Below are positions 1-8,865 of a stretch of DNA of 64,000 nucleotides, piece by piece (positions within the stretch are counted from its first letter, which is position 1; each line of letters starts with the position of its first letter). The notes beneath the pieces were generated by a model that saw only the letters and a program-made list of their open reading frames with translations, was not told the origin of the DNA and made no database searches. Made by a program: the position numbers and the translations under genes. This stretch comes from Gammaproteobacteria bacterium (GTDB taxonomy: Bacteria > Pseudomonadota > Gammaproteobacteria > Steroidobacterales > Steroidobacteraceae): positions 1-64,000 of the forward strand of contig JAQGOG010000141.1 in NCBI GenBank assembly GCA_028293765.1. Direction: 5' to 3'.

Positions 1-4
1 GGGG

Positions 5-868
5 TTACCGCGAGCTCGAATTCTGCGAACCGCCCTGCGCGAAGCGGCCTGCGTCATCCGAGAACACGATCTCTACACGGCGATTCTGCTGACGTCCCGC
101 GTTGGTGGCATTGGAAGCCACCGGAAACGACTTGCCGAGCCCCTTGGCCTCGTACCGATCGGCAGCCACGCCCCGCGTGCGAAGTGCATCGGCTACAGCC
201 TGTGCACGGCGCTGCGACAGCTCTTCGTTATAAGAGTCCGAACCGACGCTGTCCGTATGGCCTTCGATCATGACGCGCGTGCTGGAATTGTCTTTCAGGG
301 CCTGGGCGAGGCGATCGAGATCGCGATCGGCACCGGGCTTCAGCGTGGACCGGCCGGTGTCGAACAGCACGTCGCTCAGCGTCATGACCATCCCGCGATC
401 GGTCTGTTTGGCCTGCAAGGCCGACAGCTCCTGGCGCGCACTGGCCAGCTCGCTCTGAGCGGCCGCCGCGGTGTTCTTCGCCGTCTCGGCCTCGCCCTGC
501 GCGTGTTGGGACTCCCGCTCCCGCGCCTGCATCAGGACGCGGTTGCGATCCTGCTCGCCTCGCGCCACTTCCTGTCGGGCATGCGCTTCGGCGACCCGCG
601 CCTCGCCGGCCTCTGCATGCCGGAGTGCGAGATACGCGTGGTGATTTACTTCCTCAGGCGGCTTCTTCTGCTGCAGGGCGGTATCGGCCTGCTGCAGTTG
701 GGCACGCGCGGCTTCGATATCCGTGCTGGCGGACTGTTGTGCGAGTGGATCCGCGGAAAGGGTCTGGACTTGCGCGCGCGCCTGCTCGAGCTGGTCGCTG
801 CGCTGGGGGGCTGAGGCGCAAGCCGCGACGAGCGCGACGAGCGCTGCACTGATGATGAGTTTTTTCAC
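5..868 (-). CDS. OmpA-family lipoprotein with DUF4398 domain
   Basis: Outer-membrane lipoprotein expected to tie the envelope to peptidoglycan. A short signal peptide ends in the lipobox V-A-A-C (Cys17), followed by an Ala/Gln/Glu-rich DUF4398 region (about 20-100), a coiled-coil stretch (about 100-155) and an OmpA C-terminal domain (about 160-270). That domain has the GHTDSVG loop at about 203-209, the N-x-x-L-S-x-x-R-A helix and a terminal NRRVE, as in peptidoglycan-binding OmpA domains. An ATG at 880 opens the same frame, but GGAG lies six bases before GTG 868, and that start gives a normal lipoprotein signal (VKKLIISAAL), so GTG is preferred. It follows a second DUF4398 lipoprotein gene by 29 bp, so the two are probably one leftward operon. 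The stop lies at the window edge but the gene appears complete. Confidence 0.85.
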   Translation of the reverse strand: MKKLIISAALVALVAACASAPQRSDQLEQARAQVQTLSADPLAQQSASTDIEAARAQLQQADTALQQKKPPEEVNHHAYLALRHAEAGEARVAEAHARQEVARGEQDRNRVLMQARERESQHAQGEAETAKNTAAAAQSELASARQELSALQAKQTDRGMVMTLSDVLFDTGRSTLKPGADRDLDRLAQALKDNSSTRVMIEGHTDSVGSDSYNEELSQRRAQAVADALRTRGVAADRYEAKGLGKSFPVASNATNAGRQQNRRVEIVFSDDAGRFAQGGSQNSSSR

Positions 869-897
869 GACTGACTCCATTGAATGAGGTGTTTGGC

Positions 898-1290
898 TTA
901 ATTGCGGGGGGCGCCGTTATCGCCGCGCTGGGATTCCTGTTTCAGGGTGTCGGTACCCTGAGTGACTTCCTGCGCGGACTTCTGCGCCGCGCCGCTGTTG
1001 CCACGAGCGTTGGCGAGGTCTGCGTCGACCTGGGCCCGCTGGGCGAAGGCGAGCGCATCTTTGTATTTCTTTTCGGTGACCGCCCGATCCGCGCTGTTCA
1101 ACTCATCGTGCGCGCGCTGGAGGTCAGCCGCGGCGTAACGCTGTGCGTTACCCTTGTCCGCCTGCTCGACGACCGAACGGGCCTTGGTCAACTCCTCAGT
1201 CGGCTTGGGGCCGCCTTGAGTGGCGCAGCCGCCGGCCGCAATACATACGAGCGCCCCGGTTGCACCCAAAATGAACGTTCGCAATGACAT
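898..1290 (-). CDS. DUF4398 lipoprotein
   Basis: Small (130 aa) predicted lipoprotein. The signal peptide runs from the ATG at 1290 to the lipobox A-G-G-C, and GGGGAG sits six bases before that ATG, which decides against the longer reading to 1335. The mature part is an alpha-helical, Ala/Gln/Asp-rich DUF4398 domain, the same family as the N-terminal half of the following OmpA gene, but without an OmpA domain. The molecular role of DUF4398 is not known to me; the pairing suggests a structural or assembly partner in the cell envelope. It is the first gene of the leftward pair. Confidence 0.8.
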   Translation of the reverse strand: MSLRTFILGATGALVCIAAGGCATQGGPKPTEELTKARSVVEQADKGNAQRYAAADLQRAHDELNSADRAVTEKKYKDALAFAQRAQVDADLANARGNSGAAQKSAQEVTQGTDTLKQESQRGDNGAPRN

Positions 1291-1437
1291 GACATACTCC
1301 CCTGCATACTGTGACACACACGGTGCTTCCACCAATTTCGAGCGTATCTTCGCGCGGCAGCCGGCATCTACCTATCGGTGAAGCCCACAGTTACGGTGTC
1401 GCATTTACGCATTGCGACGTAGGAGGCCGCCTACTGC

Positions 1438-2571
1438 TCAGGCGAATGGGTTGCTGGAGTGCCTGTTTTGCACGATCCGGCGGTGGCGGGGGCGCGTCGC
1501 CTGCTGGCGAGACGCTCTGCTGCGCCTGCGCAACAGCGTGCGCAGCACCACTTGAGGCGCCGCGCCATTCAGTGTCAGAAGTTGTCCTGCGGCGTACGCT
1601 TCCAGTACCTGGGGGTGGATATAACACTTGCGGCAGATCGTCGGAGTATTGCCGAGACGGGCGGCGACGGCCGCAATCACTTCGTTCAGCTTTCGCTTGA
1701 CTTCGCGATGCGTTCCAACGGGGTGCTTGCGCAACGTCGCGAGTGCCTCGATCGTTGCAAACCAGGTGCGGAAGTCTTTGGCTGTGAAGGAACCGCCGCT
1801 CGCTTCGCGCAGATACTCGTTGACGTCGTTGGAATCGACGCGATGGCGCTCGCCCTCGGCGTCGATCCACTGGAAGAGCTCCTGCCCCGGGATATCGGCG
1901 CAGCGGCGCACGATGCGCGCAAGCGCCGGATCGCTGACTGTGACGCGATGGACGATGCCGCTCTTGCCGCGGAATTCGAAATTGAGGGTGTCGCCCGTGA
2001 CATTCACGTGGCGGTTACGAAGCGTCGTCAGGCCGAAAGAACCGTTAGCGCGTGCATACTCTTCATTACCGACACGGACCAGCGTCGCATCCAAAAGCTT
2101 GACGACCGTAGCCAGCACTCGCTCGCGTGGCAGTCCGGTCTTGCGCAGATCCTGCGCCACGCGGCGCCGGATTCGGGGCAGTGCGCGGCCGAATTCCAGG
2201 ATGTGGTCGAACTTCTGCGCGTCCCGGTGGGAACGCCAGCGTGCGTGATATCTATATTGCTTGCGTCCACGCGCGTCGTGCCCCGTAGCCTGAAGATGGC
2301 CGCGCGCGCTCGCGCAGATCCACACATCCCGATACGCCGGAGGGATGGCGAGGCTGCGAATCCGGGCCAGGTGCGCTTCATCCGCCACTTTGCGCCCATC
2401 TGCGTGCAGATAGACGAACCCGCGGCCGCGACGCATCCGCCGGATGCCCGGGTCGCGGTCGCTCGTAAATAAGAGACCCTCGGCGGCTGCGGCCCGTAGC
2501 GACTCGGGTTGCGGTTCGGGTTGCGGTTCGGGTTGCGTTGCGGCGGGGCCGGAATCGCGCTTTTGCGCCAT
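1438..2571 (-). CDS. DNA topoisomerase IB (poxvirus-type)
   Basis: Type IB topoisomerase that nicks one strand through a 3'-phosphotyrosine and relaxes both positive and negative supercoils. Visible features are an N-terminal DNA-clamp domain (about 30-120, with GRGFVYLHADGR), the catalytic domain with R-V-G-N-E-E-Y-A near 166-173, the K-D-F-R-T-W motif (Arg268), and the active-site tyrosine in C-R-K-C-Y-I-H-P (Tyr317). Length (377 aa) fits the bacterial family. The N-terminus (residues 14-23) is a Pro-Glu/Gln repeat from a 12-bp tandem repeat near 2508-2540. The ATG at 2571 has AAGG nine bases upstream; a longer frame to 2634 lacks support. It is divergent from the ECF sigma gene. Confidence 0.9.
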   Translation of the reverse strand: MAQKRDSGPAATQPEPQPEPQPESLRAAAAEGLLFTSDRDPGIRRMRRGRGFVYLHADGRKVADEAHLARIRSLAIPPAYRDVWICASARGHLQATGHDARGRKQYRYHARWRSHRDAQKFDHILEFGRALPRIRRRVAQDLRKTGLPRERVLATVVKLLDATLVRVGNEEYARANGSFGLTTLRNRHVNVTGDTLNFEFRGKSGIVHRVTVSDPALARIVRRCADIPGQELFQWIDAEGERHRVDSNDVNEYLREASGGSFTAKDFRTWFATIEALATLRKHPVGTHREVKRKLNEVIAAVAARLGNTPTICRKCYIHPQVLEAYAAGQLLTLNGAAPQVVLRTLLRRRSRASRQQATRPRHRRIVQNRHSSNPFA

Positions 2572-2750
2572 GGGAATCGACCTTGACGCTGCGCGTGTAG
2601 GACTCGTCTTACAGGAGCTTGGGATGCTTCCCAATCAGTTTGGCCCCCCCGCCGACTTTGGCGCGATCAGGCAGCAAGTACCTTGCCTATCAACGCAGCG
2701 ACCTAAAATTTTTTGCCCTGGCTGCCGGGGCGTTACCCGAAGGGGACCAA

Positions 2751-3356
2751 ATGGTGACGGACGACATGGTGGCCCTCGTGCCCCAACTGCATACATTCGC
2801 GCGCTCCCTGTGCCGCGACGGCGTACGTGCGGACGACCTCGTACAGGAGGCGCTCATGCGCGCCATCAACAATATCGAACGCTTCAAGCCGGGCACGAAC
2901 CTCAAAGCCTGGCTTTTCACCATCGTGCGCAACGAGCATTACTCGCAGTTGCGGCGGCGGAAGTTCGAGGCCCATGGCGTGGACACGGACCTGCTGCCGG
3001 AACCGAGCGTGCCGCCGGATCATGACGGCAAGCTCGAATTGCGCGACCTGAATCTGGCTCTGTCGTCACTCTCGCCCGGCCAGCGCACCGCGTTGATCCT
3101 CGTGAGCGTGAGCGGCTTCTCGTATGAAGAAGCGGCGACCATCTGTGGATGCGCCGTCGGAACCATCAAGAGCCGTGTCGCCCGCGCGCGCGAGACTCTG
3201 CTGGAAATGCTGGAAGGGCGGCAGCCGTTGCCCACCGCCACGGCGGCGACCCGCGACGACGACGACGACCAGACGATCACGCGGCTGTCGCATGAGTACT
3301 CGCATATGCCGCGTGCCAATGCGCAACCGCCATCCCTCGGTGCCGTAGGGGGATAG
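2751..3356 (+). CDS. ECF-type RNA polymerase sigma factor
   Basis: Extracytoplasmic-function sigma-70 factor of 201 aa. Sigma-2 region (about 9-75) includes D-D-L-V-Q-E-A-L and the core-binding/-10 recognition helix A-W-L-F-T-I-V-R-N. Sigma-4 HTH (about 100-152) includes LSPGQRTALILV, YEEAA and GTIKSRVARARETL. The wording resembles EcfG-like general-stress sigma factors, but no NepR or PhyR gene is adjacent, so the subgroup is uncertain. The ATG at 2751 has AAGGGGA seven bases upstream; the frame extends to 2619 without a better start. The last 45 residues are a low-complexity tail with an Asp run, unusual for this family. Its neighbours, topoisomerase IB and an RCK-regulated antiporter, fit a stress theme. 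Confidence 0.85.
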   Translation: MVTDDMVALVPQLHTFARSLCRDGVRADDLVQEALMRAINNIERFKPGTNLKAWLFTIVRNEHYSQLRRRKFEAHGVDTDLLPEPSVPPDHDGKLELRDLNLALSSLSPGQRTALILVSVSGFSYEEAATICGCAVGTIKSRVARARETLLEMLEGRQPLPTATAATRDDDDDQTITRLSHEYSHMPRANAQPPSLGAVGG

Positions 3357-3367
3357 TGCAGTCAGGG

Positions 3368-3394
3368 GCCAATCGGCGGCAGGTGCCGATTGGC
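3368..3394 (+). terminator. Stem-loop after sigma gene
   Basis: Perfect 10-bp stem (gccaatcggc / gccgattggc) with a 7-nt loop, 11 bases after the sigma-factor stop. There is no T-tract, so it may be a weak or Rho-assisted terminator. Confidence 0.4.
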
Positions 3395-3564
3395 TCGCGG
3401 CGCACCAGTCGTCCCCCTGAGGCTGCAAGCGCAACCACCGATCACCGATTCCGCTGCTCGTCCCTGGCATAGCCATTCAATCGACGGTCGCGTCGTAACG
3501 GCGGGCAGTGAAAAATGTCACGTTGCCTTAGCTCCCCATGGCAGTCTAAGTTGACTGCCTTTGA

Positions 3565-3605
3565 GGAGCCTGTCTGGCCCATGCTCCATGGGCCAGACAG
3601 GCTCC
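3565..3605. repeat. Perfect 19-bp inverted repeat before antiporter
   Basis: Arms 3565-3583 and 3587-3605 are exact reverse complements around a 3-nt CTC loop, giving a 41-nt hairpin that ends 18 bases before the ATG at 3624. It sits where the antiporter ribosome-binding site would lie, so it could act as a terminator for upstream transcripts, an RNA switch over translation, or a dispersed palindromic repeat. The ten bases cagacaggct recur near 6094-6103, in the next intergenic region but one. Confidence 0.8.
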
Positions 3606-3623
3606 CAGGAGCGTTCTGCGCCG

Positions 3624-5600
3624 ATGACCGCGCCGCTGTCCCAGGTTCTCATTCTGCTTGCGGGCTGCGTCCTTCTCGTGACGATCGCGCGGCGGCTCGG
3701 GTTTCCCACGACTCTCGCTTATCTCGTGGTCGGAGTAGCGCTGGGTCCGCACGCACTGGGCATCGTGTCGGATTCGGGTACGACGCGGCTGCTCGCGGAA
3801 CTGGGCGTGGCATTCCTCCTGTTCACCCTCGGCCTCGAGTTCTCCCTGCCCCGCATGATCGCAATGCGTCGCGAGGTATTCGGCCTGGGCGCCGCGCAAG
3901 TGGGAGCCACGGCGAGCGTCTTCGCCGTCCTCGGTCGAGCGCTGGGATTGCCGTGGTTGACGGCGATCGTAGTGGGGGGTGCCATCTCCATGAGCTCGAC
4001 GGCCATCCTGCTGCAGCAGCTCACGGAGCGCTCGGAGCTCAACCGCACCCACGGTCGTCTCGCGTTCAGCATGTTGCTCTTCCAGGATCTGGCCTTCGTG
4101 CCCTTTCTCGCCCTCGCCTCGGTGCTGATAAAGGGGCAGGATCATTTCCAGCTCAGCGGGAGCGTGCTGGCCGTCGTCGGCGGCATCGTGGCGATCGCGG
4201 CTGTGTTGGCCGCCGGACGCTGGCTACTGCGGCCCTTGTTCCACGAGATCGCACATAGCAGACTGCGCGAGCTGTTCACTCTCACCGTGCTACTGGTAGT
4301 GCTGGCTTCGGCATGGGCCTCCAATGTCGCCGGCCTGTCGCTCGCGCTCGGCGCCTTCCTCTCCGGGATGATGCTCGCGGAGACCGAGTACCGGCATCAG
4401 ATCGACGCCGTCATCCGCCCGTTCCGCGACATCCTGCTCGGCGTCTTCTTCATCTCCGTCGGCATGCTGCTCGACATGCGCCTGCTGGCCAGCGAGCTCG
4501 GACTCGTCTCCGCCATGCTGGTCACGCTCGTCGTGCTCAAGGCGCTTATCGCGGCGCTCGTAACCCGGCCGTTCACCACCACACGGTTCAAAGCGCTGCG
4601 CGCCGGCATCGTGATCTCGATCGGTGGTGAGTTTGGCGTCGCCATCTGCACGATAGGCGTGCAGGCGGGCCTCATTCCGGAGAGGCTCGGAGAGCCGCTG
4701 CTCGTCGCGATCGTGTTATCCATGGTGCTGAGCCCTTTCATTCTGAACAACAACAAGACGGTTGCCCGCTTCCTGTTACGTGAAAAGGGTCCGCCCCGTA
4801 CCGCGAGCGAGCGCGAAGACGCCGCGACGAGCCAGATCGCCCGCCGCGAACACGTGATCCTGTGTGGATTCGGCCGCGTCGGCCAGAATGTGGCGCGCGT
4901 GTTGGAGACCCAAGGGTTCGAATACATCGCGCTCGATCTCGATCCGGCGCGCATCCGCGCTGCACGCCAGGCCGGCGATCCCGTGATCTTCGGAGACTCG
5001 GCCGATGAGAGCCTGCTCGCGAAGATCGGCCTCGAAACCGCGAGCGCGGTCGTTATCAGCTTTTCGGATCCGGGAACTTCGATCGGCATCCTTCACAGCA
5101 TCCGGCGCCTGCGCCCCGAAGTACCGGTCCTGGTGCGCACCGCAGACGACGCGCGCATCCAGGAGCTCCAGGACGCCGGCGCCACGGATGTGGTACCCGA
5201 GACTTTCGAGGCAAGCCTCATGCTCGTCTCGCACGTGTTGATGTTGCTGCATGTGCCGGTATCAAAAGTCGTCCGTACGATGGGAGACATCCGCAACAGC
5301 CGGTACGCCGTCCTGAGAAATATCGTTCGCCGTGGCGACGCGCGGCCGTTAGACGACACGCACGAGCACCGCGAGGAAATCAAGTCCGTGGTGGTACCCC
5401 CGGGCGCATGGGCGGTAGGCCGCACTCTCGGCGATGTGCGCAACCGTGGCGTGGAAGTGGCATTCACCGGCATCAGGCGCCTGGGGATCATGGGCCGCGA
5501 GCCCGCTGGCGATACCGTGCTGCGCGACGGGGATATCGTCGTCATCTACGGCCAGCCGGAGGAGCTCGAGCGCGCGGAATCCGTGCTGCTGGCGGGGTGA
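3624..5600 (+). CDS. Kef/CPA2-type cation:proton antiporter with RCK domains
   Basis: Inner-membrane monovalent cation:H+ antiporter, 658 aa. The first about 385 residues form a 12-13-helix Na+/H+ exchanger domain. RCK_N (TrkA-N) starts near 407 with the nucleotide-binding pattern G-F-G-R-V-G-Q-N and a following Asp (I-A-L-D-L-D). RCK_C (TrkA-C) occupies about 585-655. The architecture matches YbaL/KefB-like K+ efflux proteins gated by nucleotide or redox ligands. The start is placed at ATG 3624 because upstream residues derive from the 19-bp palindrome and look non-coding. No KefF/KefG-like quinone reductase neighbour is present. Substrate (K+ or Na+) cannot be read from sequence. Confidence 0.88.
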   Translation: MTAPLSQVLILLAGCVLLVTIARRLGFPTTLAYLVVGVALGPHALGIVSDSGTTRLLAELGVAFLLFTLGLEFSLPRMIAMRREVFGLGAAQVGATASVFAVLGRALGLPWLTAIVVGGAISMSSTAILLQQLTERSELNRTHGRLAFSMLLFQDLAFVPFLALASVLIKGQDHFQLSGSVLAVVGGIVAIAAVLAAGRWLLRPLFHEIAHSRLRELFTLTVLLVVLASAWASNVAGLSLALGAFLSGMMLAETEYRHQIDAVIRPFRDILLGVFFISVGMLLDMRLLASELGLVSAMLVTLVVLKALIAALVTRPFTTTRFKALRAGIVISIGGEFGVAICTIGVQAGLIPERLGEPLLVAIVLSMVLSPFILNNNKTVARFLLREKGPPRTASEREDAATSQIARREHVILCGFGRVGQNVARVLETQGFEYIALDLDPARIRAARQAGDPVIFGDSADESLLAKIGLETASAVVISFSDPGTSIGILHSIRRLRPEVPVLVRTADDARIQELQDAGATDVVPETFEASLMLVSHVLMLLHVPVSKVVRTMGDIRNSRYAVLRNIVRRGDARPLDDTHEHREEIKSVVVPPGAWAVGRTLGDVRNRGVEVAFTGIRRLGIMGREPAGDTVLRDGDIVVIYGQPEELERAESVLLAG

Positions 5601-5670
5601 GGGTGCCAATCGGGTAAAATTCCCGCACGCGACGTGCCAGCCGCTTGCCCTTCACAGGAGACTTTCGCTC

Positions 5671-6054
5671 ATGCACAAGAGTCGCCTCGCTGGATTCATC
5701 ATCGATTGCCAAACCGACGATCTGGACAGCGCCGCCAGGTTCTGGAGCCAGGCGCTCGGATACGCCCTGAAGCCTGCGACAAATCCCGAAGACAGGCTCT
5801 ATCGCCTGCTCGAAACGCGCCCCGACGAGCTGCACATGGAGGTCCAACAGGTCGGCCATCCCAGCCGCGTGCACCTTGATATAGAGACCGACGACATCGA
5901 AGCCGAAGTGGCGCGTTTGGAGCAGCTCGGCGCGAAGCGAATCGAACGAGTCCACACCTGGTGGGTCATGGAGGCGCCGACCGGACAGCGCTTCTGCGTA
6001 GTCCGCGCCCAGCGCCCCGATTTCGCCGCAAACGCCAACTTCTGGAACCGCTGA
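5671..6054 (+). CDS. VOC-family (glyoxalase-like) protein
   Basis: A 127-aa single-domain vicinal-oxygen-chelate protein. The beta-alpha-beta-beta-beta pattern is visible: an N-terminal strand with DLDSAARFW, then the strand R-V-H-L-D-I-E-T and C-terminal W-V-M-E-A-P-T-G-Q-R-F-C-V-V. His in RVHLD and Glu in VMEAP may be metal ligands. Such short proteins are often annotated as Glyoxalase_6 relatives; the substrate is unknown. The ATG at 5671 follows CAGGAG closely, which decides the start over the long upstream frame. It stands alone between the antiporter and ppc. Confidence 0.8.
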   Translation: MHKSRLAGFIIDCQTDDLDSAARFWSQALGYALKPATNPEDRLYRLLETRPDELHMEVQQVGHPSRVHLDIETDDIEAEVARLEQLGAKRIERVHTWWVMEAPTGQRFCVVRAQRPDFAANANFWNR

Positions 6055-6135
6055 ACTCGCACCCAGGTGCCGCCCTTGTGGCAGCGCCATGAGTCAGACA
6101 GGCTGCTGGCAAAGCGGTAGACTGCGCGGCTCATC

Positions 6136-8865
6136 GTGAGCCGCAGCGACATCCATTTTCCGCCGAAGCACGAGGCGTTGCGCGACGACGTGCATGCGCT
6201 TGGCGCGCTCGTGGGCGAGATCCTGGCCGAGCAAGGCGGCGATTCGCTCTTCGAGCTCGTTGAGCTCGACCGGGTGGCCGCCATTCGGCGCCGCGAAGGC
6301 GACGAACAGGCTCGCCTCGAGCTCGCGGCGAGCGTCCGGGACCGGCCGCCCGCATTGGCTCGCGACCTGGTGCGCGCCTTTTCCACCTGGTTCCAGGTGG
6401 TCAATCTCGCCGAGCGCGTGCATCGCATCCGCCGCCGCCGCGACTATTTCCTGAAGGACAGCCAGCGGCCGCAGCCCGGTGGCGTCGAGGCTGCGATCGG
6501 CGCTCTCAAGAGTCAGGGCCTCGAGCTGAAGGACGTGCTCGAGCTGCTGGGGAGCCTGCGTATCGAGCCCATCTTCGCCGCGCACTCGACCGAATCCACG
6601 CGCAAGACTCTTCTGCACAAGCAGCAGCGCATCGCGCAGCTGCTGCTCGATCGCCTCGATCCCACACTGACTCCGCACGAAACGCGCACCATCTGGAGCA
6701 GCATCCGCATCGAGCTGACGGCGGCGTGGCAGACGGAAGAGCATCCGCGCGAACGGCTCACTGTCGCGGACGAACGCGAGCAGGTTCTGTTCTATCTCGT
6801 CGAAATCCTGTACCGGGTCGTGCCAGCGTTCTACGAAGAGCTCGCGCAGGCGCTCGAGAAACTCTACGGCGTACAGGCCGACTCCATCGAGTTGCCCTCG
6901 ATACTGCATTTCGGATCCTGGGTCGGCGGCGACATGGACGGCAATCCCGACGTGCATGCAAAGAGCATTCGCGAGACCCTCGCCCGCCAGCAACAGGTGA
7001 TCATCAACCGGTACTTCGAGGAGTGCCAGGTGGTGGCGCAGCGTCTGTCGCAAAGCGCAAGCCGCGTCAGTGTGTCAGCCGAGCTGACGAAGCGCATCGA
7101 AGAGTACATGACGCTCTTGCCAGGCGCGCGCGCCATTACCCCGGCGCGCCACGACCGGATGCCCTACCGAGTGTTTCTCGCCCAGATCGGGGAAAGACTG
7201 CGCTGTACGTACGACGGCCGAGCGAACGGCTACGAAAAAGCGCAACAGTTCAAGGATGATGTCCGCCTCGTAGCCGCGAGCCTGCAGGCCAACAAGGGCG
7301 CTAACGCGGGTCTCTACTACGTCCGCCGCCTTCTGCGCCGGATCGAGACGTTCGGCTTTCATCTGGCGACACTGGATGTTCGCCAACACGCGAGCGTGCT
7401 TCACCAGGTCATCGCCCGCGGCTACGACGATCCGCGTTGGCTCGAGCGCTCCAGCACCGAACGCCGCCAGCTGCTCGCCGACGCACTCGAGCGAGACAGC
7501 GGTCCCAGCGTCGAACTCGACGCGCTCAGTAAACGCAATCTCGCTGTGTTCGAAGCCATCATGCAGGGTCGTCACCGCTACGGTCCCGAAGCGGTTGGCT
7601 ATTTCATCGTGAGCGGCGCGAAGGGCGCGGACGATGTCCTGGCCGCTCTCCTGCTTGCGCGCTGGGCCGAGGTTTACGACAAACGCACCGGCGAAGTCGC
7701 CCTCGACATCGCGCCACAGTTCGAATCCGTCGCCGCTCTCGAGCGTTGCGGCGAAACGATGCAGGAACTGCTCGCCGACCCGCTGTACCGCCGGCATCTG
7801 GAGGCGCACGGGCGCCAACAGTGCGTACTGCTCGGCTACTCCGACAGCAACAAAGAAGTAGGCACCTGCGCATCCCGCATGGCCATCTACCAAGCCCAAC
7901 GCGCGCTGGCTCAAGTACTGGCCGCCGCCGGCGACCGCCATGTCGTATTCCATGCGCGCGGCGGCAGCCTGGCACGTGGGGGCGGTCGCATCGATTCTCT
8001 TGTCATGGCAGCACCGGCCGGAGCGGTGAACGGCGTCTTGCGCATCCGGGAACAGGGCGAAACGGTCAAACAGGGCTACGGCCTGCGACCGATCGCCATG
8101 CGCACCCTCGAGCGAGCCTTCAACGCGCTGGGCCTTGCCACTTCCGCCGCCAAGAGGGGCAAGTTGCCCCCTGACTCGGCCGCCCATCTCGAATGCGCCA
8201 CGACTGTCGCCGACGGCAGCCGTGAAGCATACCGCCGCCTGGTCTACGGGGATCCCGACTTCTACGAATACTTCCGTGCCGTCACCCCGATCGACGTAAT
8301 CGAGCGCATGCAGATCGGCTCCCGCTCGGTACATCGCGAAGAGATCAAAGGCATAGAAGGCCTCCTTCCCGTGCCATGGGTGTTCGCCTGGACGCAGACG
8401 CGCCACATGATTCCCGGTTGGTATGGCGCCGGCACCGGGCTGCGCCTCGCCCTCGAGAAGCACGGCCTGCCTCGCCTTCGCGAGGCCTATAGCAGCTGGT
8501 TCTTCCTGCGTAACCTTCTCGACGACGTGGAGACAATGCTGGCCCGCGCAGACCTCGACATCGCGGAACACTACAACGTACTGGCGCCGGAACCGCTGCG
8601 CCGGTTCTTCGTAGCGATCCGCGACGAATACTCCGCCGCCCGCGAGCATGTACTCGCAATCAAAGACAGCCGCGCCCTGCTCGACACAGACCCCACGGCC
8701 CAGCGCTCCATCCAGCTGCGCAACCCCTACGTCGACCCCATGAACCTGATGCAGGTCGACCTCCTGCAGCGCTGGCGCGCCACCGATCGCCGCGACCGCG
8801 ACCTGTTCGAGGCGCTGCTGGCCAGCACGGCCGGAATTTCTCAAGGCCTGCAGAGCACTGGATGA
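6136..8865 (+). CDS. ppc: Phosphoenolpyruvate carboxylase
   Basis: Converts phosphoenolpyruvate and bicarbonate to oxaloacetate, replenishing the TCA cycle. At 909 aa it has full family length. Site 1 reads A-A-H-S-T-E-S (His150 at the E. coli His138 position), instead of the usual T-A-H-P-T-E. Site 2 reads G-Y-S-D-S-N-K-E (Lys573), then H-A-R-G-G-S-L-A-R-G-G-G, and E-Q-G-E-T. The C-terminal allosteric and active region has W-T-Q-T-R-H-M-I-P-G-W-Y-G-A-G-T and ends in the typical L-R-N-P-Y-V-D-P ... G-L-Q-S-T-G. It starts at GTG 6136. Catalytic His, Lys and Arg are kept, so it should be active, though it belongs to a divergent subgroup. Its stop overlaps the next gene by 4 bp. Confidence 0.95.
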   Translation: MSRSDIHFPPKHEALRDDVHALGALVGEILAEQGGDSLFELVELDRVAAIRRREGDEQARLELAASVRDRPPALARDLVRAFSTWFQVVNLAERVHRIRRRRDYFLKDSQRPQPGGVEAAIGALKSQGLELKDVLELLGSLRIEPIFAAHSTESTRKTLLHKQQRIAQLLLDRLDPTLTPHETRTIWSSIRIELTAAWQTEEHPRERLTVADEREQVLFYLVEILYRVVPAFYEELAQALEKLYGVQADSIELPSILHFGSWVGGDMDGNPDVHAKSIRETLARQQQVIINRYFEECQVVAQRLSQSASRVSVSAELTKRIEEYMTLLPGARAITPARHDRMPYRVFLAQIGERLRCTYDGRANGYEKAQQFKDDVRLVAASLQANKGANAGLYYVRRLLRRIETFGFHLATLDVRQHASVLHQVIARGYDDPRWLERSSTERRQLLADALERDSGPSVELDALSKRNLAVFEAIMQGRHRYGPEAVGYFIVSGAKGADDVLAALLLARWAEVYDKRTGEVALDIAPQFESVAALERCGETMQELLADPLYRRHLEAHGRQQCVLLGYSDSNKEVGTCASRMAIYQAQRALAQVLAAAGDRHVVFHARGGSLARGGGRIDSLVMAAPAGAVNGVLRIREQGETVKQGYGLRPIAMRTLERAFNALGLATSAAKRGKLPPDSAAHLECATTVADGSREAYRRLVYGDPDFYEYFRAVTPIDVIERMQIGSRSVHREEIKGIEGLLPVPWVFAWTQTRHMIPGWYGAGTGLRLALEKHGLPRLREAYSSWFFLRNLLDDVETMLARADLDIAEHYNVLAPEPLRRFFVAIRDEYSAAREHVLAIKDSRALLDTDPTAQRSIQLRNPYVDPMNLMQVDLLQRWRATDRRDRDLFEALLASTAGISQGLQSTG

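Noticed and set aside
2683-2709. Sigma-70 promoter TTGCCT-15-TAAAAT before the sigma gene
   Set aside because: The -10 is good but the spacer is only 15 bp and the -35 weak. Possible, but not strong enough to list as a feature.
7075-8844. Open frame of 589 codons on the minus strand
   Set aside because: Antisense to ppc, whose motifs are unmistakable.
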